Source: Parvibaculum sp963696585
GTDB lineage: Bacteria; Pseudomonadota; Alphaproteobacteria; Parvibaculales; Parvibaculaceae
Length of the DNA: 64,000 bases
Assembly: GCA_963696585.1 (NCBI GenBank)
Contig: CAVOKW010000038.1
Location: 62,001 to 126,000 of the forward strand
Reading direction: 5' to 3'
This document shows positions 41,020 to 49,609 of this stretch, in pieces. The notes beneath the pieces are model-generated. The model saw nothing but the letters and a program-made list of their open reading frames with translations. It was not told where the DNA came from and searched no databases. The translations under genes and the position numbers were made by a program. Every line of letters begins with the position of its first letter. Positions within the stretch are counted from its first letter, which is position 1.

Positions 41020-42843
41020 TTAGTCCATTGCCTCAAGTTCGTCAATCAGTCCGCGAATGACCGAGAGCCCCTTGTCCCAGAATGCCGGATCGCTGGCATC
41101 AAGGCCGAATGGCGCGAGAAGTTCCTTGTGTCGCTTGGTGCCGCCCGCCGCCAGCATGTCGAGATAGCGTTCGGCAAAGCCATCCGCGCTCTGTTCATAG
41201 ACCGCGTAAAGCGAGTTCACCAGACAATCCCCAAAGGCATAGGCATAAACATAGAAGGGCGAATGAATGAAATGCGAGATGTAGCACCAGTATGTTTCAT
41301 AGCCTTCAGCCAGATGAATGGCCGGCCCCAGGCTCTCGCCCTGCACGTCCATCCAGATGCGGCCAATATCCTGCGGTGTCAGTTCGCCCTCGCGGCGTGC
41401 CGCATGAATGCGCGTTTCAAACGTGTAGAACGCTGTCTGGCGCACCACCGTATTGATCATGTCCTCGACCTTGGAGGCGAGCATGGCCTTGCGCCGCGCA
41501 GGCGAGGTCGTGTCCGCCAGCAATTTGCGGAAGGTCAGCATTTCGCCAAAGACGCTCGCCGTTTCCGCCAGCGTCAGCGGCGTATCCGCCATCAGCGTAC
41601 CCTGCCTGGCAGCCAGCACCTGATGCACGCCATGGCCGAGTTCATGCGCCAGCGTCATCACATCGCGCGTCTTGCCCTGATAATTGACCAGCACATAAGG
41701 ATGCACGCTCGGCACGGTTGAATGGGCAAAGGCCCCCGTCGCCTTGCCGGGCCGCAATGGCGCATCAATCCAGCCATGATCGAAAAAGCGACCGGCAATC
41801 TCCGCCATGGCCGGCGTGAAATCGCCATAGGCGCCGAGCACGGTCGCACGCGCCTGCGCCCAGGGGATCAGGCCATCATCCGAGGTCGGCAAGGGGGCAT
41901 TGCGATCCCAATGCGCCAGCTTCTCAAGCCCGAGCCATTTTGCTTTCATCGCATAATAGCGATGCGACAGGCTGCCATGTGAAGCGCGCACCGCCGACAC
42001 CAGGGCCTCAACGACTTCCGGCTCGACGCAATTGGCAATATGGCGCGAGTCGGCGCTGCCTTTGAAACCACGCCAGCGATCTTCAATCTCCTTGTCTTTG
42101 ACGAGCGTGTTCATGATCAGCGCAAACTGGCCGATATTCTCGTTGAAGGTTTTGGCCAGCGCATGTGCGGCTTTTTCGCGCTGGTCGCGATCCTTGCTCG
42201 CCATCTCGTTAAGTGCCGCTTCAACGCTGAGCGCACGCCCATCAAAATCAAACCGCATCCGGGCGACCGTATCGTCAAACAGCCGATTCCAGGCTGCATG
42301 TCCCGTCACGCTTTTCTCATGCAGCAGGGTTTCGATTTCATCGGAAAGCTGGTGCGGACGCAGGGCGCGCAGATCGCGCAGCCAGGGCCCGTAATGTGCC
42401 AGCCGCGGCGTCTCCATGGCGCGCGCCAGCACGGCGTCATCCAGTCGGTTGAGCTCGAGCGAGAAAAACAGAAGATCGGTCGATATCGCCGTGATCTCGC
42501 CCTGCATGTCGCCATAAAACTTGCCATGCGCCGGGTTCTGCATGTCGGAGGCAAACAGCAATCCGGCATAGGACATCAGGCGCCCGAGGACTTCCTGTAT
42601 CGCCTCATAAGTGGCAATCGCTTCCGCCAGCGACAGGCCGCCATCCGGCGCTGCCGCCGTCTGCGCCATCTTGCCGCGCAACTTGTCGGCAAAGGCCCGC
42701 GCGGCCTTGCGCGCCCGTTCCAGATCCCGTTTCACTTCCGGGGCCTCTGGCGAGGCATAGAGATCAGCCAGGTTCCAGACCGGCAAGGCGCCGAGATCGT
42801 CATTGTCGGCTTGCAAATGCGCGGCGGGGGGGATCGAACTCAT
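41020..42843 (-). CDS. pepF: Oligoendopeptidase F (M3 family)
   Basis: 607-residue zinc metallopeptidase that degrades short peptides in the cytoplasm. The zinc site HELGHGVH is at about 400-407, with the downstream TLAETASVFGEM glutamate ligand and the YYSH-like ISHFIHSPFYVYAYAFG region. Length and the N-terminal LPVWNLADLYAS are typical of PepF. GGAG is five bases before the ATG. Confidence 0.95.
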   Translation of the reverse strand: MSSIPPAAHLQADNDDLGALPVWNLADLYASPEAPEVKRDLERARKAARAFADKLRGKMAQTAAAPDGGLSLAEAIATYEAIQEVLGRLMSYAGLLFASDMQNPAHGKFYGDMQGEITAISTDLLFFSLELNRLDDAVLARAMETPRLAHYGPWLRDLRALRPHQLSDEIETLLHEKSVTGHAAWNRLFDDTVARMRFDFDGRALSVEAALNEMASKDRDQREKAAHALAKTFNENIGQFALIMNTLVKDKEIEDRWRGFKGSADSRHIANCVEPEVVEALVSAVRASHGSLSHRYYAMKAKWLGLEKLAHWDRNAPLPTSDDGLIPWAQARATVLGAYGDFTPAMAEIAGRFFDHGWIDAPLRPGKATGAFAHSTVPSVHPYVLVNYQGKTRDVMTLAHELGHGVHQVLAARQGTLMADTPLTLAETASVFGEMLTFRKLLADTTSPARRKAMLASKVEDMINTVVRQTAFYTFETRIHAARREGELTPQDIGRIWMDVQGESLGPAIHLAEGYETYWCYISHFIHSPFYVYAYAFGDCLVNSLYAVYEQSADGFAERYLDMLAAGGTKRHKELLAPFGLDASDPAFWDKGLSVIRGLIDELEAMD

Positions 42844-43013
42844 GAGAACTCCAACGGGTCGGAAATGCGGGTGACTGCAATATCGGCCCGCAGGGGCGCG
42901 ACTTCAACGCATCATCGCGCCCGCTTCGGGCAAAACGACGAGGCGATCATGAATGTTATGCGAAAAATCAACAAATCCGCTTTTCTCCCCGCATAGCCAA
43001 CAGCCGCCATGCC

Positions 43014-43047
43014 AAAGAAAAAGGCCCCGGCATTTCTGCCAGGGCCT
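43014..43047 (-). terminator. Terminator of the OmpA-lipoprotein gene
   Basis: On the minus strand AGGCCCTGGCA, loop GAAA, TGCCGGGGCCT, then TTTTCTTT. Strong stem with one mismatch, 24 bases past the stop. Confidence 0.9.
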
Positions 43048-43071
43048 CAATCATGTCAGCTCAGACGTGCC

Positions 43072-43911
43072 TTACGGGCAGGTCGCCACAACCGCACGAC
43101 GGTTGAGCGGCTCACGCACGCCATCCTTCGTGGGCACGGCGAGATCGGTCTCGCCAGCCGAGGTTGCCGAGCAAAGTGTCTTGCCACCGGCGGTCAGAGC
43201 GCTTTCAACCGAGCCGGCGCGACGCTGGCCGAGAGCCTGGTTGTAGGCATTGGAACCCGAGGTGTCGGTGTGACCGACAACAGCGAGCGAGCCAGAGGTT
43301 TCTTTGACGATCTGATCAACCACAGCCTGAGCTTCAGGTGTGAGGTTGTACTTGTCGAAACCGAAGTAGATGGTCCAGGGACCGGCTGCCTTCAGCGAGC
43401 AAGCTGTCAGAGCTTCATAGAAGGCGGCCTTTTCGGCAGCAACGCGTTCCGGCTGAACCGGGCCGCCTTCGCCACCCATCCAGAAGCCGTTTTCGCCAAG
43501 CTTGTTGTCGCTGGCCTGTTCAACCCAACCGTCATAATAACGCTGGGCCTTGGCGCAAGCGCAACCACGCTCGGTACGGCCGCCATTATCAAGGGCAGCC
43601 ATCAGCTTGGAACGGGCATCCTGAAGTTCAGGCAGATCGGCAGGGAGCACGCCCATGGTGGCGGGCTCGTAGGGAAGCACCGTTTCGCCAGCCGCCGCAG
43701 CGCGGCCCTTTTCAACGATGCGGGCCGTATCGACCCAGTTGCAATCGACATAGGCTTCTGAAGTCGCCCTGTCCTGATATTCACGCGCCAGGCAAGCGTT
43801 GAAGGTGTCACCCTGAATATCTTCATGAAGATATGATTCAGCAGTCCACGTACCGCAACCCGCGAGCACAAGGAAAGAACCCAACGCAAAAAGCCGGGAT
43901 ATCATTTTCAT
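43072..43911 (-). CDS. OmpA-family outer-membrane lipoprotein
   Basis: 279 residues. Lipoprotein signal MKMISRLFALGSFLVLAGC with lipobox LAGC, a Cys-containing middle domain (CACAKAQRYYDGW), and a C-terminal OmpA domain with FGFDKYNLTPEAQAVVDQI, VVGHTDTSGSNAYNQALGQRRAGSV and NRRAVVATC. Predicted to be anchored in the outer membrane and to bind peptidoglycan. A start two codons later is possible. Transcribed alone, divergent from the sigma-54 regulator, with its own terminator. Confidence 0.88.
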   Translation of the reverse strand: MKMISRLFALGSFLVLAGCGTWTAESYLHEDIQGDTFNACLAREYQDRATSEAYVDCNWVDTARIVEKGRAAAAGETVLPYEPATMGVLPADLPELQDARSKLMAALDNGGRTERGCACAKAQRYYDGWVEQASDNKLGENGFWMGGEGGPVQPERVAAEKAAFYEALTACSLKAAGPWTIYFGFDKYNLTPEAQAVVDQIVKETSGSLAVVGHTDTSGSNAYNQALGQRRAGSVESALTAGGKTLCSATSAGETDLAVPTKDGVREPLNRRAVVATCP

Positions 43912-44280
43912 CCCAATCTCCGTCGTTATTTCGCATAGCCTCTGCCACAACCGACAGCTAGCCCGGACCCCCGTTATAGGGCCCCCATGGCGCCAGTTAC
44001 GCACACAAAGACCGCCAGCTTCAACTTCTATCGGCAGGGTTGTCACAGTTACACGCCCGCCGTCACATGATCGCAACAGTCCCCCGGTCCAAAAATAAAT
44101 GAGTTCAAGTGTCTTAACGCCGAAATTATGTGTTCACTGAATAAATTAACCGTCTTAACCATATTGGGATCAAATTGACGCACCAAACTTAAGCTGCCTT
44201 TTACCAATGCTTCCCAATATGGGGCAAAGGGCGGGAACAACTCCCCGCCTGACCCTTTTGGCCCAAACTTGAGGCATGGC
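43912..44280. other. Divergent regulatory region with TTAAC motifs and long inverted repeat
   Basis: No gene is supported. TTAAC occurs three times in the same direction (44114, 44146, 44155), the last as TTAACCAT (44155-44162), identical to the CtrA half-site. An 11-bp perfect inverted repeat CCATATTGGGA (44159-44169) and TCCCAATATGG (44212-44222) follows. The stretch is A+T-rich compared with flanking genes and must drive the OmpA lipoprotein on one side and the response regulator on the other. Confidence 0.55.
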
Positions 44281-45840
44281 ATGACCCAGGCGATCCTGAT
44301 CGTTGACGACGATCCAGCGCAGCGCAGAATTCTGGAAGAGGTGGTCAATCGCGACGGTTACCGCGCGATTCCCGTCGATGGTGGTCGCCAGGCGCTTGAT
44401 TTCCTTGAAGGCCCGAGCGGCGCCGACATTTCGCTGATGATTCTTGATCTCATCATGCCAGGCATGGATGGCATGGAAGTGCTCAGGCAGCTCCAGCCGA
44501 GCCGTCCCAACCTGCCCGTCATCGTGCTGACGGCGCATGGCGGCATTGAAACAGTCGTCAATGTCATGCGTGCCGGCGCCACCGACTTTGTTGTAAAGCC
44601 TGTCAGCCCGGAACGCCTGCATGTCTCGATCCGCAATGCGCTCAAGGTCAACGCGCTGACGGGCGAAATCACGCGTCTGCAGAAAAAGCAGCGTGGCAAG
44701 CTGACCTTTGGCGACATCATCGCCCGCTCAACCCCCATGCAGCAGGTCATCAAGCTCGGCAAGCGCGCCGCGCAATCCAACATTCCGATTCTCATTGAAG
44801 GCGAATCCGGTGTCGGCAAGGAACTGATCGCCGCTGCCATTCAGGGCGAAAGCGAACGCGGCGGCAAACCCTTTATCACCGTCAATTGCGGCGCGATCCC
44901 CGAGAACCTCGTCGAGAGCATCCTGTTTGGTCATGAAAAAGGCGCCTTCACCGGTGCCAGCGACAAACATGCCGGCAAGTTTCAGGAAGCCTCTGGCGGC
45001 ACCTTGTTCCTCGATGAGATCGGTGAATTGCCGCTCGACATTCAGGTCAAGCTGTTGCGTGCCTTGCAGGAAGGCGAAGTCGATCCGATCGGTTCCAAAA
45101 AGCCCGTCAAAGTCGATATCCGTCTGATTTCCGCGACCAATCGCGATCTTCTGCAAATGGTCAAGGACGGCCGCTTCCGCGAAGACCTTTACTATCGCCT
45201 CAACGTCTTCCCCATGCACATTCCGCCCCTGCGCGAACGCAAGGAAGACATTCCCGATCTCACCGCCCATTTTGTCCGCCGTCTGGCAGCCGAAGAAGGC
45301 AAGCCCGTTGTCGGCATCAGTCCCGAGGCGCTCAATATGCTTTGCGCCTATGATTGGCCGGGCAATGTGCGCCAGATCGAAAACACCGTCTTCCGCGCCA
45401 TCGTGCTTTGCGATGGCGACCTGCTCGAGCCTTCCGACTTCCCCCAGATCGCCAGCATGGTGGACGGCTATGCCGAGGCCGCATTGCCGCGCCATCAGAT
45501 GGTGGAAGAACGCCACCATGACACGACGCCGAGCCAAACAGGCCCCTATGAACCACTGATTGGCCTGCCCGCAACCGCGCCAGCCTATGTTTCCGACATG
45601 TCGCGAGAAACACGCCACACCCTGGCGGATTTTGCCCGGTCAAACTTCGCCGGCGACATTTCCGTTACCGATGCAGCCGGCAATGTCCGCAAGCTCGAAG
45701 ATATTGAGGCCGAGATGATCCGCCTCGCCATCGACAAATACAAAGGCCACATGACCGAAGTGGCCCGCCGATTGGGCATTGGCCGCTCGACGCTTTATCG
45801 CAAGGTGCGCGAACTCGGACTCGAAGTGCGCGAACCCTGA
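44281..45840 (+). CDS. Sigma-54-dependent response regulator (NtrC type)
   Basis: 519 residues: receiver domain with phospho-acceptor Asp56 (ILDLIMPGMDG), AAA+ domain with Walker A GESGVGKE (about 174-181), the sigma-54 contact loop GAFTGA (221-226), Walker B GGTLFLDEIGEL, and a Fis-type helix-turn-helix at the C terminus (MTEVARRLGIGRSTLYRKV). All activator functions are intact. There is no histidine kinase next to it, so the partner is elsewhere. An ATG at 44281 is preferred to an in-frame TTG at 44269. A 75-residue linker rich in His/Pro separates the AAA+ and DNA-binding domains. Confidence 0.92.
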   Translation: MTQAILIVDDDPAQRRILEEVVNRDGYRAIPVDGGRQALDFLEGPSGADISLMILDLIMPGMDGMEVLRQLQPSRPNLPVIVLTAHGGIETVVNVMRAGATDFVVKPVSPERLHVSIRNALKVNALTGEITRLQKKQRGKLTFGDIIARSTPMQQVIKLGKRAAQSNIPILIEGESGVGKELIAAAIQGESERGGKPFITVNCGAIPENLVESILFGHEKGAFTGASDKHAGKFQEASGGTLFLDEIGELPLDIQVKLLRALQEGEVDPIGSKKPVKVDIRLISATNRDLLQMVKDGRFREDLYYRLNVFPMHIPPLRERKEDIPDLTAHFVRRLAAEEGKPVVGISPEALNMLCAYDWPGNVRQIENTVFRAIVLCDGDLLEPSDFPQIASMVDGYAEAALPRHQMVEERHHDTTPSQTGPYEPLIGLPATAPAYVSDMSRETRHTLADFARSNFAGDISVTDAAGNVRKLEDIEAEMIRLAIDKYKGHMTEVARRLGIGRSTLYRKVRELGLEVREP

Positions 45841-45975
45841 GCCACGAAAGCTGACAATTCTGATAAAACAGCGCGGGGGCGACCTCGCGCTATTGTCATT
45901 TCAAGCTGCGCATTGATTGACCTTCACGGCAATGCTATTTCCAATGACGCCATACCGGCTTCCGGATTTCCCATC

Positions 45976-47613
45976 ATGACATTGAAGCGCCTGCCCGCTC
46001 TTGCCGTCGGTCTCGCCACCGCGGCGCTGCTTTGCGTCGCGCTCTGGTCCTGGCTTGGTCGCCCCGTCGCCATGCCGGATGGCCCGCGCGGCATCGAGGG
46101 CAAGATCCATTGCCTGAGCTATACACCCTATCGTGGTGACGATTCACCCTTCGATCCTGACTACACAGCCGATCCCAAACGGATTGACCAGGACTTCGCC
46201 CAACTCTCCGCCATCACCGATTGCGTGCGCATCTACAGCACCGGCAATGGTCTGGACGCGACCCTGCCGCTCGCCCGCAAATACGGCATGAAAGTCCTGA
46301 TGGGAATCTGGATTGGCCGCTCGCTGGAAGCCAATGAGGAAGAAATCGCCTCGGCCGAACGCCTTGCCAGGCAATATCCCGATGCCATCAAGGCACTCAT
46401 CGTCGGCAATGAAGTCCTGCTGCGCGGCGAACAACAGCCCGAAGACCTCGCCGCCTATGTCAGGCGCGTCAAGGCTGACACCGGCTTGCCTGTCACCTAT
46501 GCCGATGTCACCGACTTCTGGCTCAAAGCGCCGCAGGAACTTGTCGATGCCGTGGATTTTGTGACGATCCATATTCTGCCCTATTGGGAAAACAATCCGG
46601 TCTCGGCGGAGGCTGGTGTCGCCTATCTCAGATCGGTTGAGGAGGAAGCCGCCCGCATCCTTCATGGCAAACGCATCTTCATTGGCGAAACCGGTTTTCC
46701 AAGCGCCGGACGCCAGCGCGATGAAGCCGCGCCCTCACTCGTCGCCCAGGCCCGCTATCTGCGCGAATTCATGGCCTATGCCAGTTCCATCGATCTTGAT
46801 TACAACCTCATCGAAGCCTTCGATCAGCCTTGGAAACGGGCGCTTGAAGGAACGGCAGGCGGCGCCTGGGGCGTCTTCACCACCGATCGCCACGCCAAGT
46901 TCAATTGGCAAGGGCCGGTCAGCAACTATCCCGATTGGCAAAACCGCGCCGCGCTCTGCACCGGCATCGCCCTGCTCCTGCTGCTCTGGATGGCGGCGCG
47001 TGGCTCGATGGATAATCTCAGGATCGGCGCAGCCGCAGGCGTGATCGCGGGCGCTTGCGCCACAGCGCTCCTGCTTCAGATCGAGCATTCCTGGATTGCC
47101 ATGCGCAGCCCGTTTGAAGCCGGTATCGAAGCGCTGCTGTTCCTGCAAACACTCATGCTGCTGGCCTGTCTGCTGCCCGAACTCACCCGCGCAAAAGAAG
47201 CCGCCACACCACAAGCTTTCTCGCAAGTGCTCGCCAGTCTTTTCAAACCATCCTTCACCCGCGAACGCTTGCTTGGGTTTATCCAGCTTCTATCGATCTG
47301 CACCGCCTTGGCCGTGTCGCTCGCCCTTGTTTTTGACCAGCGCTATCGCGACTTCCCGGTTGCCGCCTATGCGCCCGCCGCGCTCGGCTTTGCCCTGCTC
47401 TATCTGACCTCAGGCAGAAAACCCGCTGCCGCGGATCGCCGCGAAGAAGCCCTGCTTGCCACGGCCTTGATCGCCTGTGCCGTGACCATCGCCATCAGCG
47501 AAGGCCCGCAAAACATCCACGCGCTTGCCTGGTGCGGTCTCAATCTCGCTTTTGCACTGCCCTTCATTCGCGGGTGGCGCAAGGCGGTCCAATCCCTGAT
47601 ACTGTCGAAATAA
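45976..47613 (+). CDS. GH17-family glucan hydrolase/transferase with membrane domain
   Basis: 545 residues: one N-terminal helix, a GH17 catalytic domain (about 40-320), and five to seven C-terminal helices. The proton donor is in LIVGNEVLLRGE (Glu146) and the nucleophile in FIGETGFPS (Glu238). Similar GH17 domains in Bradyrhizobium NdvC/NdvB and Pseudomonas act on beta-1,3 and beta-1,6 glucans; a membrane-bound transferase shaping exported glucan is likely. The nearby genes do not include a glucan synthase. Start at 45976 gives a proper membrane anchor. Confidence 0.85.
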   Translation: MTLKRLPALAVGLATAALLCVALWSWLGRPVAMPDGPRGIEGKIHCLSYTPYRGDDSPFDPDYTADPKRIDQDFAQLSAITDCVRIYSTGNGLDATLPLARKYGMKVLMGIWIGRSLEANEEEIASAERLARQYPDAIKALIVGNEVLLRGEQQPEDLAAYVRRVKADTGLPVTYADVTDFWLKAPQELVDAVDFVTIHILPYWENNPVSAEAGVAYLRSVEEEAARILHGKRIFIGETGFPSAGRQRDEAAPSLVAQARYLREFMAYASSIDLDYNLIEAFDQPWKRALEGTAGGAWGVFTTDRHAKFNWQGPVSNYPDWQNRAALCTGIALLLLLWMAARGSMDNLRIGAAAGVIAGACATALLLQIEHSWIAMRSPFEAGIEALLFLQTLMLLACLLPELTRAKEAATPQAFSQVLASLFKPSFTRERLLGFIQLLSICTALAVSLALVFDQRYRDFPVAAYAPAALGFALLYLTSGRKPAAADRREEALLATALIACAVTIAISEGPQNIHALAWCGLNLAFALPFIRGWRKAVQSLILSK

Positions 47614-47641
47614 CGCCGCCCCTGAAGTCGAGGAAACAGGA

Positions 47642-48526
47642 ATGAATAATCCATCGACAGACACACCGGACAGCCAGCAAATCAACGCCCAACAGATCAA
47701 CGATTGGAACGGTCGCACCGGCGAGAAATGGGTGCGCTTTCAGGATCGGCTGGACGCGATGCTCGCGCCCATGGGCGAAGCCGTGATCAAGGCGGCTGCC
47801 ATCGCGCCGGGTGAAAGCGTTCTCGACATAGGTTGTGGTTGTGGCGATACCTCGCTCACGGCGGCCGCCATCGTCGGGGCATCTGGCCGTGTGCTCGGGC
47901 TTGATATTTCGCAGCCCATGGTCGCGCGCGCCCGTGAGCGTGCGCAACAGGCCGGTCTCCCGGCGGCGTTTACTGTGGCCGACGCTGCCACGCATGATTT
48001 TACCGGCGCCAATTATGATCTGCTGCTGTCCCGCTTTGGTGTGATGTTCTTTGACGAGCCGGGTTCCGCTTTTGCCAATATGCGCAAAGGGCTGAAATCG
48101 GGGGGCCGTCTCGCCTTTGTCTGTTGGCGAACAGCCACTGAAAACGCCTGGGCGAGCGCGCCGATGCTGGCCGCGATGCCCTTCCTGCCGCCGATGGAAC
48201 CAGGCCTTCCCGGCGCCCCCGGCCCGTTTGCCTTTGCCGACAAATCCCGCATCGAACAAATCCTGAAGAATGCCGGTTTCAGCGCCATCAGCATTGCCGC
48301 CTACGACCACAAACTGCCCCTCGGTGCCTCGGCACATGGCGACCCGCTTGATGAGGCGCTGGTGCAAGCCATGGAAATCGGACCGCTGGGCCGCATGTTG
48401 TCGGGCTTGCCCGATGAAACACGCGCCAAAGCGCGCGCCGCTGTTCGCGATGAACTCGCCAGGCATGTCACGCCGCAAGGTGTGATGCTGGCAGGCGCTG
48501 TCTGGATTGTGACGGCAAAAGCGTAA
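47642..48526 (+). CDS. SAM-dependent class I methyltransferase
   Basis: 294 residues. SAM-binding GESVLDIGCGCGDTSL (motif I), VLGLDISQPMV (motif II), and DLLLSRFGVMFFDEP (motif IV) are in order. Similar to UbiE/MenG-like methyltransferases of unknown substrate. AGGA before the ATG; 28 bases after the GH17 gene, so possibly one transcript. Confidence 0.85.
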   Translation: MNNPSTDTPDSQQINAQQINDWNGRTGEKWVRFQDRLDAMLAPMGEAVIKAAAIAPGESVLDIGCGCGDTSLTAAAIVGASGRVLGLDISQPMVARARERAQQAGLPAAFTVADAATHDFTGANYDLLLSRFGVMFFDEPGSAFANMRKGLKSGGRLAFVCWRTATENAWASAPMLAAMPFLPPMEPGLPGAPGPFAFADKSRIEQILKNAGFSAISIAAYDHKLPLGASAHGDPLDEALVQAMEIGPLGRMLSGLPDETRAKARAAVRDELARHVTPQGVMLAGAVWIVTAKA

Positions 48527-48529
48527 AAA

Positions 48530-48886
48530 TCAGGCGCGCGGCAATCGCAAAAGGCTGAGCACGAGGCCCGCCGCGCCATAATCGGCATTGTAAAGCATGA
48601 GCGCCATCAGGCTGAACCCGAGCCCGATGCGAATGGCCCATACAGAGCCCGTCGCAAGCGCGATCAGCCCGCTGCCAAGCGCGACATAGCCCCAGATGGT
48701 CCATGCATGCATGAGAATGATGCCAAGCCGAAGCTGGCACCACCAGGGCGCTGTCTCTGCCGCACAGGCCAAACCGATGTCATGGGGTTGAATGACGAGA
48801 TAGCGAAAGACGAGACCAAGCGCGATCACGCCCAGTACATAGGCAAGCCAGCCGATCACCCGCGCGCGCGGCCAGGCATGAGCCAT
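48530..48886 (-). CDS. Conserved four-helix membrane protein
   Basis: 118 residues with four predicted helices (VIGWLAYVLGVIALGLVFRYLV, GIILMHAWTIWGYVALGSG, VWAIRIGLGFSLMALML, GAAGLVLSLL). Conserved Cys pair and Trp in the loop ACAAETAPWWCQ. No recognised domain. It is four bases past the end of gapR and could share its transcript. Confidence 0.65.
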   Translation of the reverse strand: MAHAWPRARVIGWLAYVLGVIALGLVFRYLVIQPHDIGLACAAETAPWWCQLRLGIILMHAWTIWGYVALGSGLIALATGSVWAIRIGLGFSLMALMLYNADYGAAGLVLSLLRLPRA

Positions 48887-48889
48887 TTG

Positions 48890-49156
48890 TTATTCCGCCA
48901 TACCGAGCGCGTGCAGATAGAGTTCAAGAATGGCTTCCTGCTCCTGCCGCTCGGCCTTGTCCTGTTTGCGCAGACGGATCACGGTGCGCAGAATCTTTGT
49001 ATCAAAGCCATTGCCTTTGGCTTCGGCATAGACTTCCTTGATGTCATTGGCGAGCGCGGCTTTTTCTTCTTCAAGGCGTTCGATGCGCTCGACAATGGAG
49101 CGCAACTGGTCATGTGCCACCCCACCGCTATTCACAGGCATATTGCCGTCGGCCAT
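48890..49156 (-). CDS. gapR: GapR-family DNA-binding protein (DUF2312)
   Basis: 88 residues; GapR is a nucleoid-associated protein of Alphaproteobacteria that encircles overtwisted DNA and supports replication and cell division. The family core is nearly complete: HDQLRSIVERIERLEEEKAAL, DIKEVYAEAKGNGFDTKILR and VIRLRKQDKAERQEQEAI. Start at 49156 (MADGNMP) chosen; a longer reading extends into the promoter. The leader carries an 11-bp direct repeat spaced by 13 bases. Confidence 0.92.
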   Translation of the reverse strand: MADGNMPVNSGGVAHDQLRSIVERIERLEEEKAALANDIKEVYAEAKGNGFDTKILRTVIRLRKQDKAERQEQEAILELYLHALGMAE

Positions 49157-49182
49157 GTTGCCTCGCTCCAATCGCAAAACTC

Positions 49183-49206
49183 GCCATATAAAATGGTCAT
49201 ATAAAA
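49183..49206 (-). promoter_or_regulatory. Direct repeat in the gapR upstream region
   Basis: Two copies of the 11-base pattern G(C/T)CATATAAAA at 49183-49193 and 49196-49206, period 13. On the minus strand each contains TTTTATATG, a possible -10-like or operator element 27-50 bases before gapR. A TTAAC is at 49228-49232. Confidence 0.4.
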
Positions 49207-49309
49207 CGGGATGTGGGAGGCGGGACGTTAACCCTTGCGACCCTGCCTTCGCAATATCGCGCTGCGAGAAAGCTGTGGATATCGCCACATTCCCCGCCCC
49301 GCCTTATTT

Positions 49310-49609
49310 TCAGCCATGCGCCTTCTGCGACGCCTCAAAGGCGGCAAGCTGTTCAGGCGTTGCGTCCTTCTGATGCCTGGCCTTCCACTCACCAAAGGGC
49401 GCGCCATAAACATGCTCCCGCGCCGCATCCTTGCTGATATCGAGCCCCTTGTCGCTCGCCGCCTCACGATACCAGTCAGCCAGACAATTGCGGCAAAATC
49501 CGCCATGGATCATGAGATCAATGTTCTGCACGTCGGTTCGTGCCTGCAAATGCGCCAGCAGGCGGCGAAAAACAGCAGCTTCGAGTTCGGTCTGTGTGGC
49601 GATGTCCAT
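49310..49609 (-). CDS. DUF1244 family protein
   Basis: 99 residues starting MDIATQTELEAAVFRRLLAHL, with HGGFCRNCLADWYREAA containing the conserved Cys pair and GAPFGEWKARHQ. Family of unknown function with helical structures solved in rhizobia. The ATG at 49609 overlaps the stop of the upstream amidohydrolase by one base (TGATG); a GTG one codon earlier is less family-like. Confidence 0.85.
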   Translation of the reverse strand: MDIATQTELEAAVFRRLLAHLQARTDVQNIDLMIHGGFCRNCLADWYREAASDKGLDISKDAAREHVYGAPFGEWKARHQKDATPEQLAAFEASQKAHG

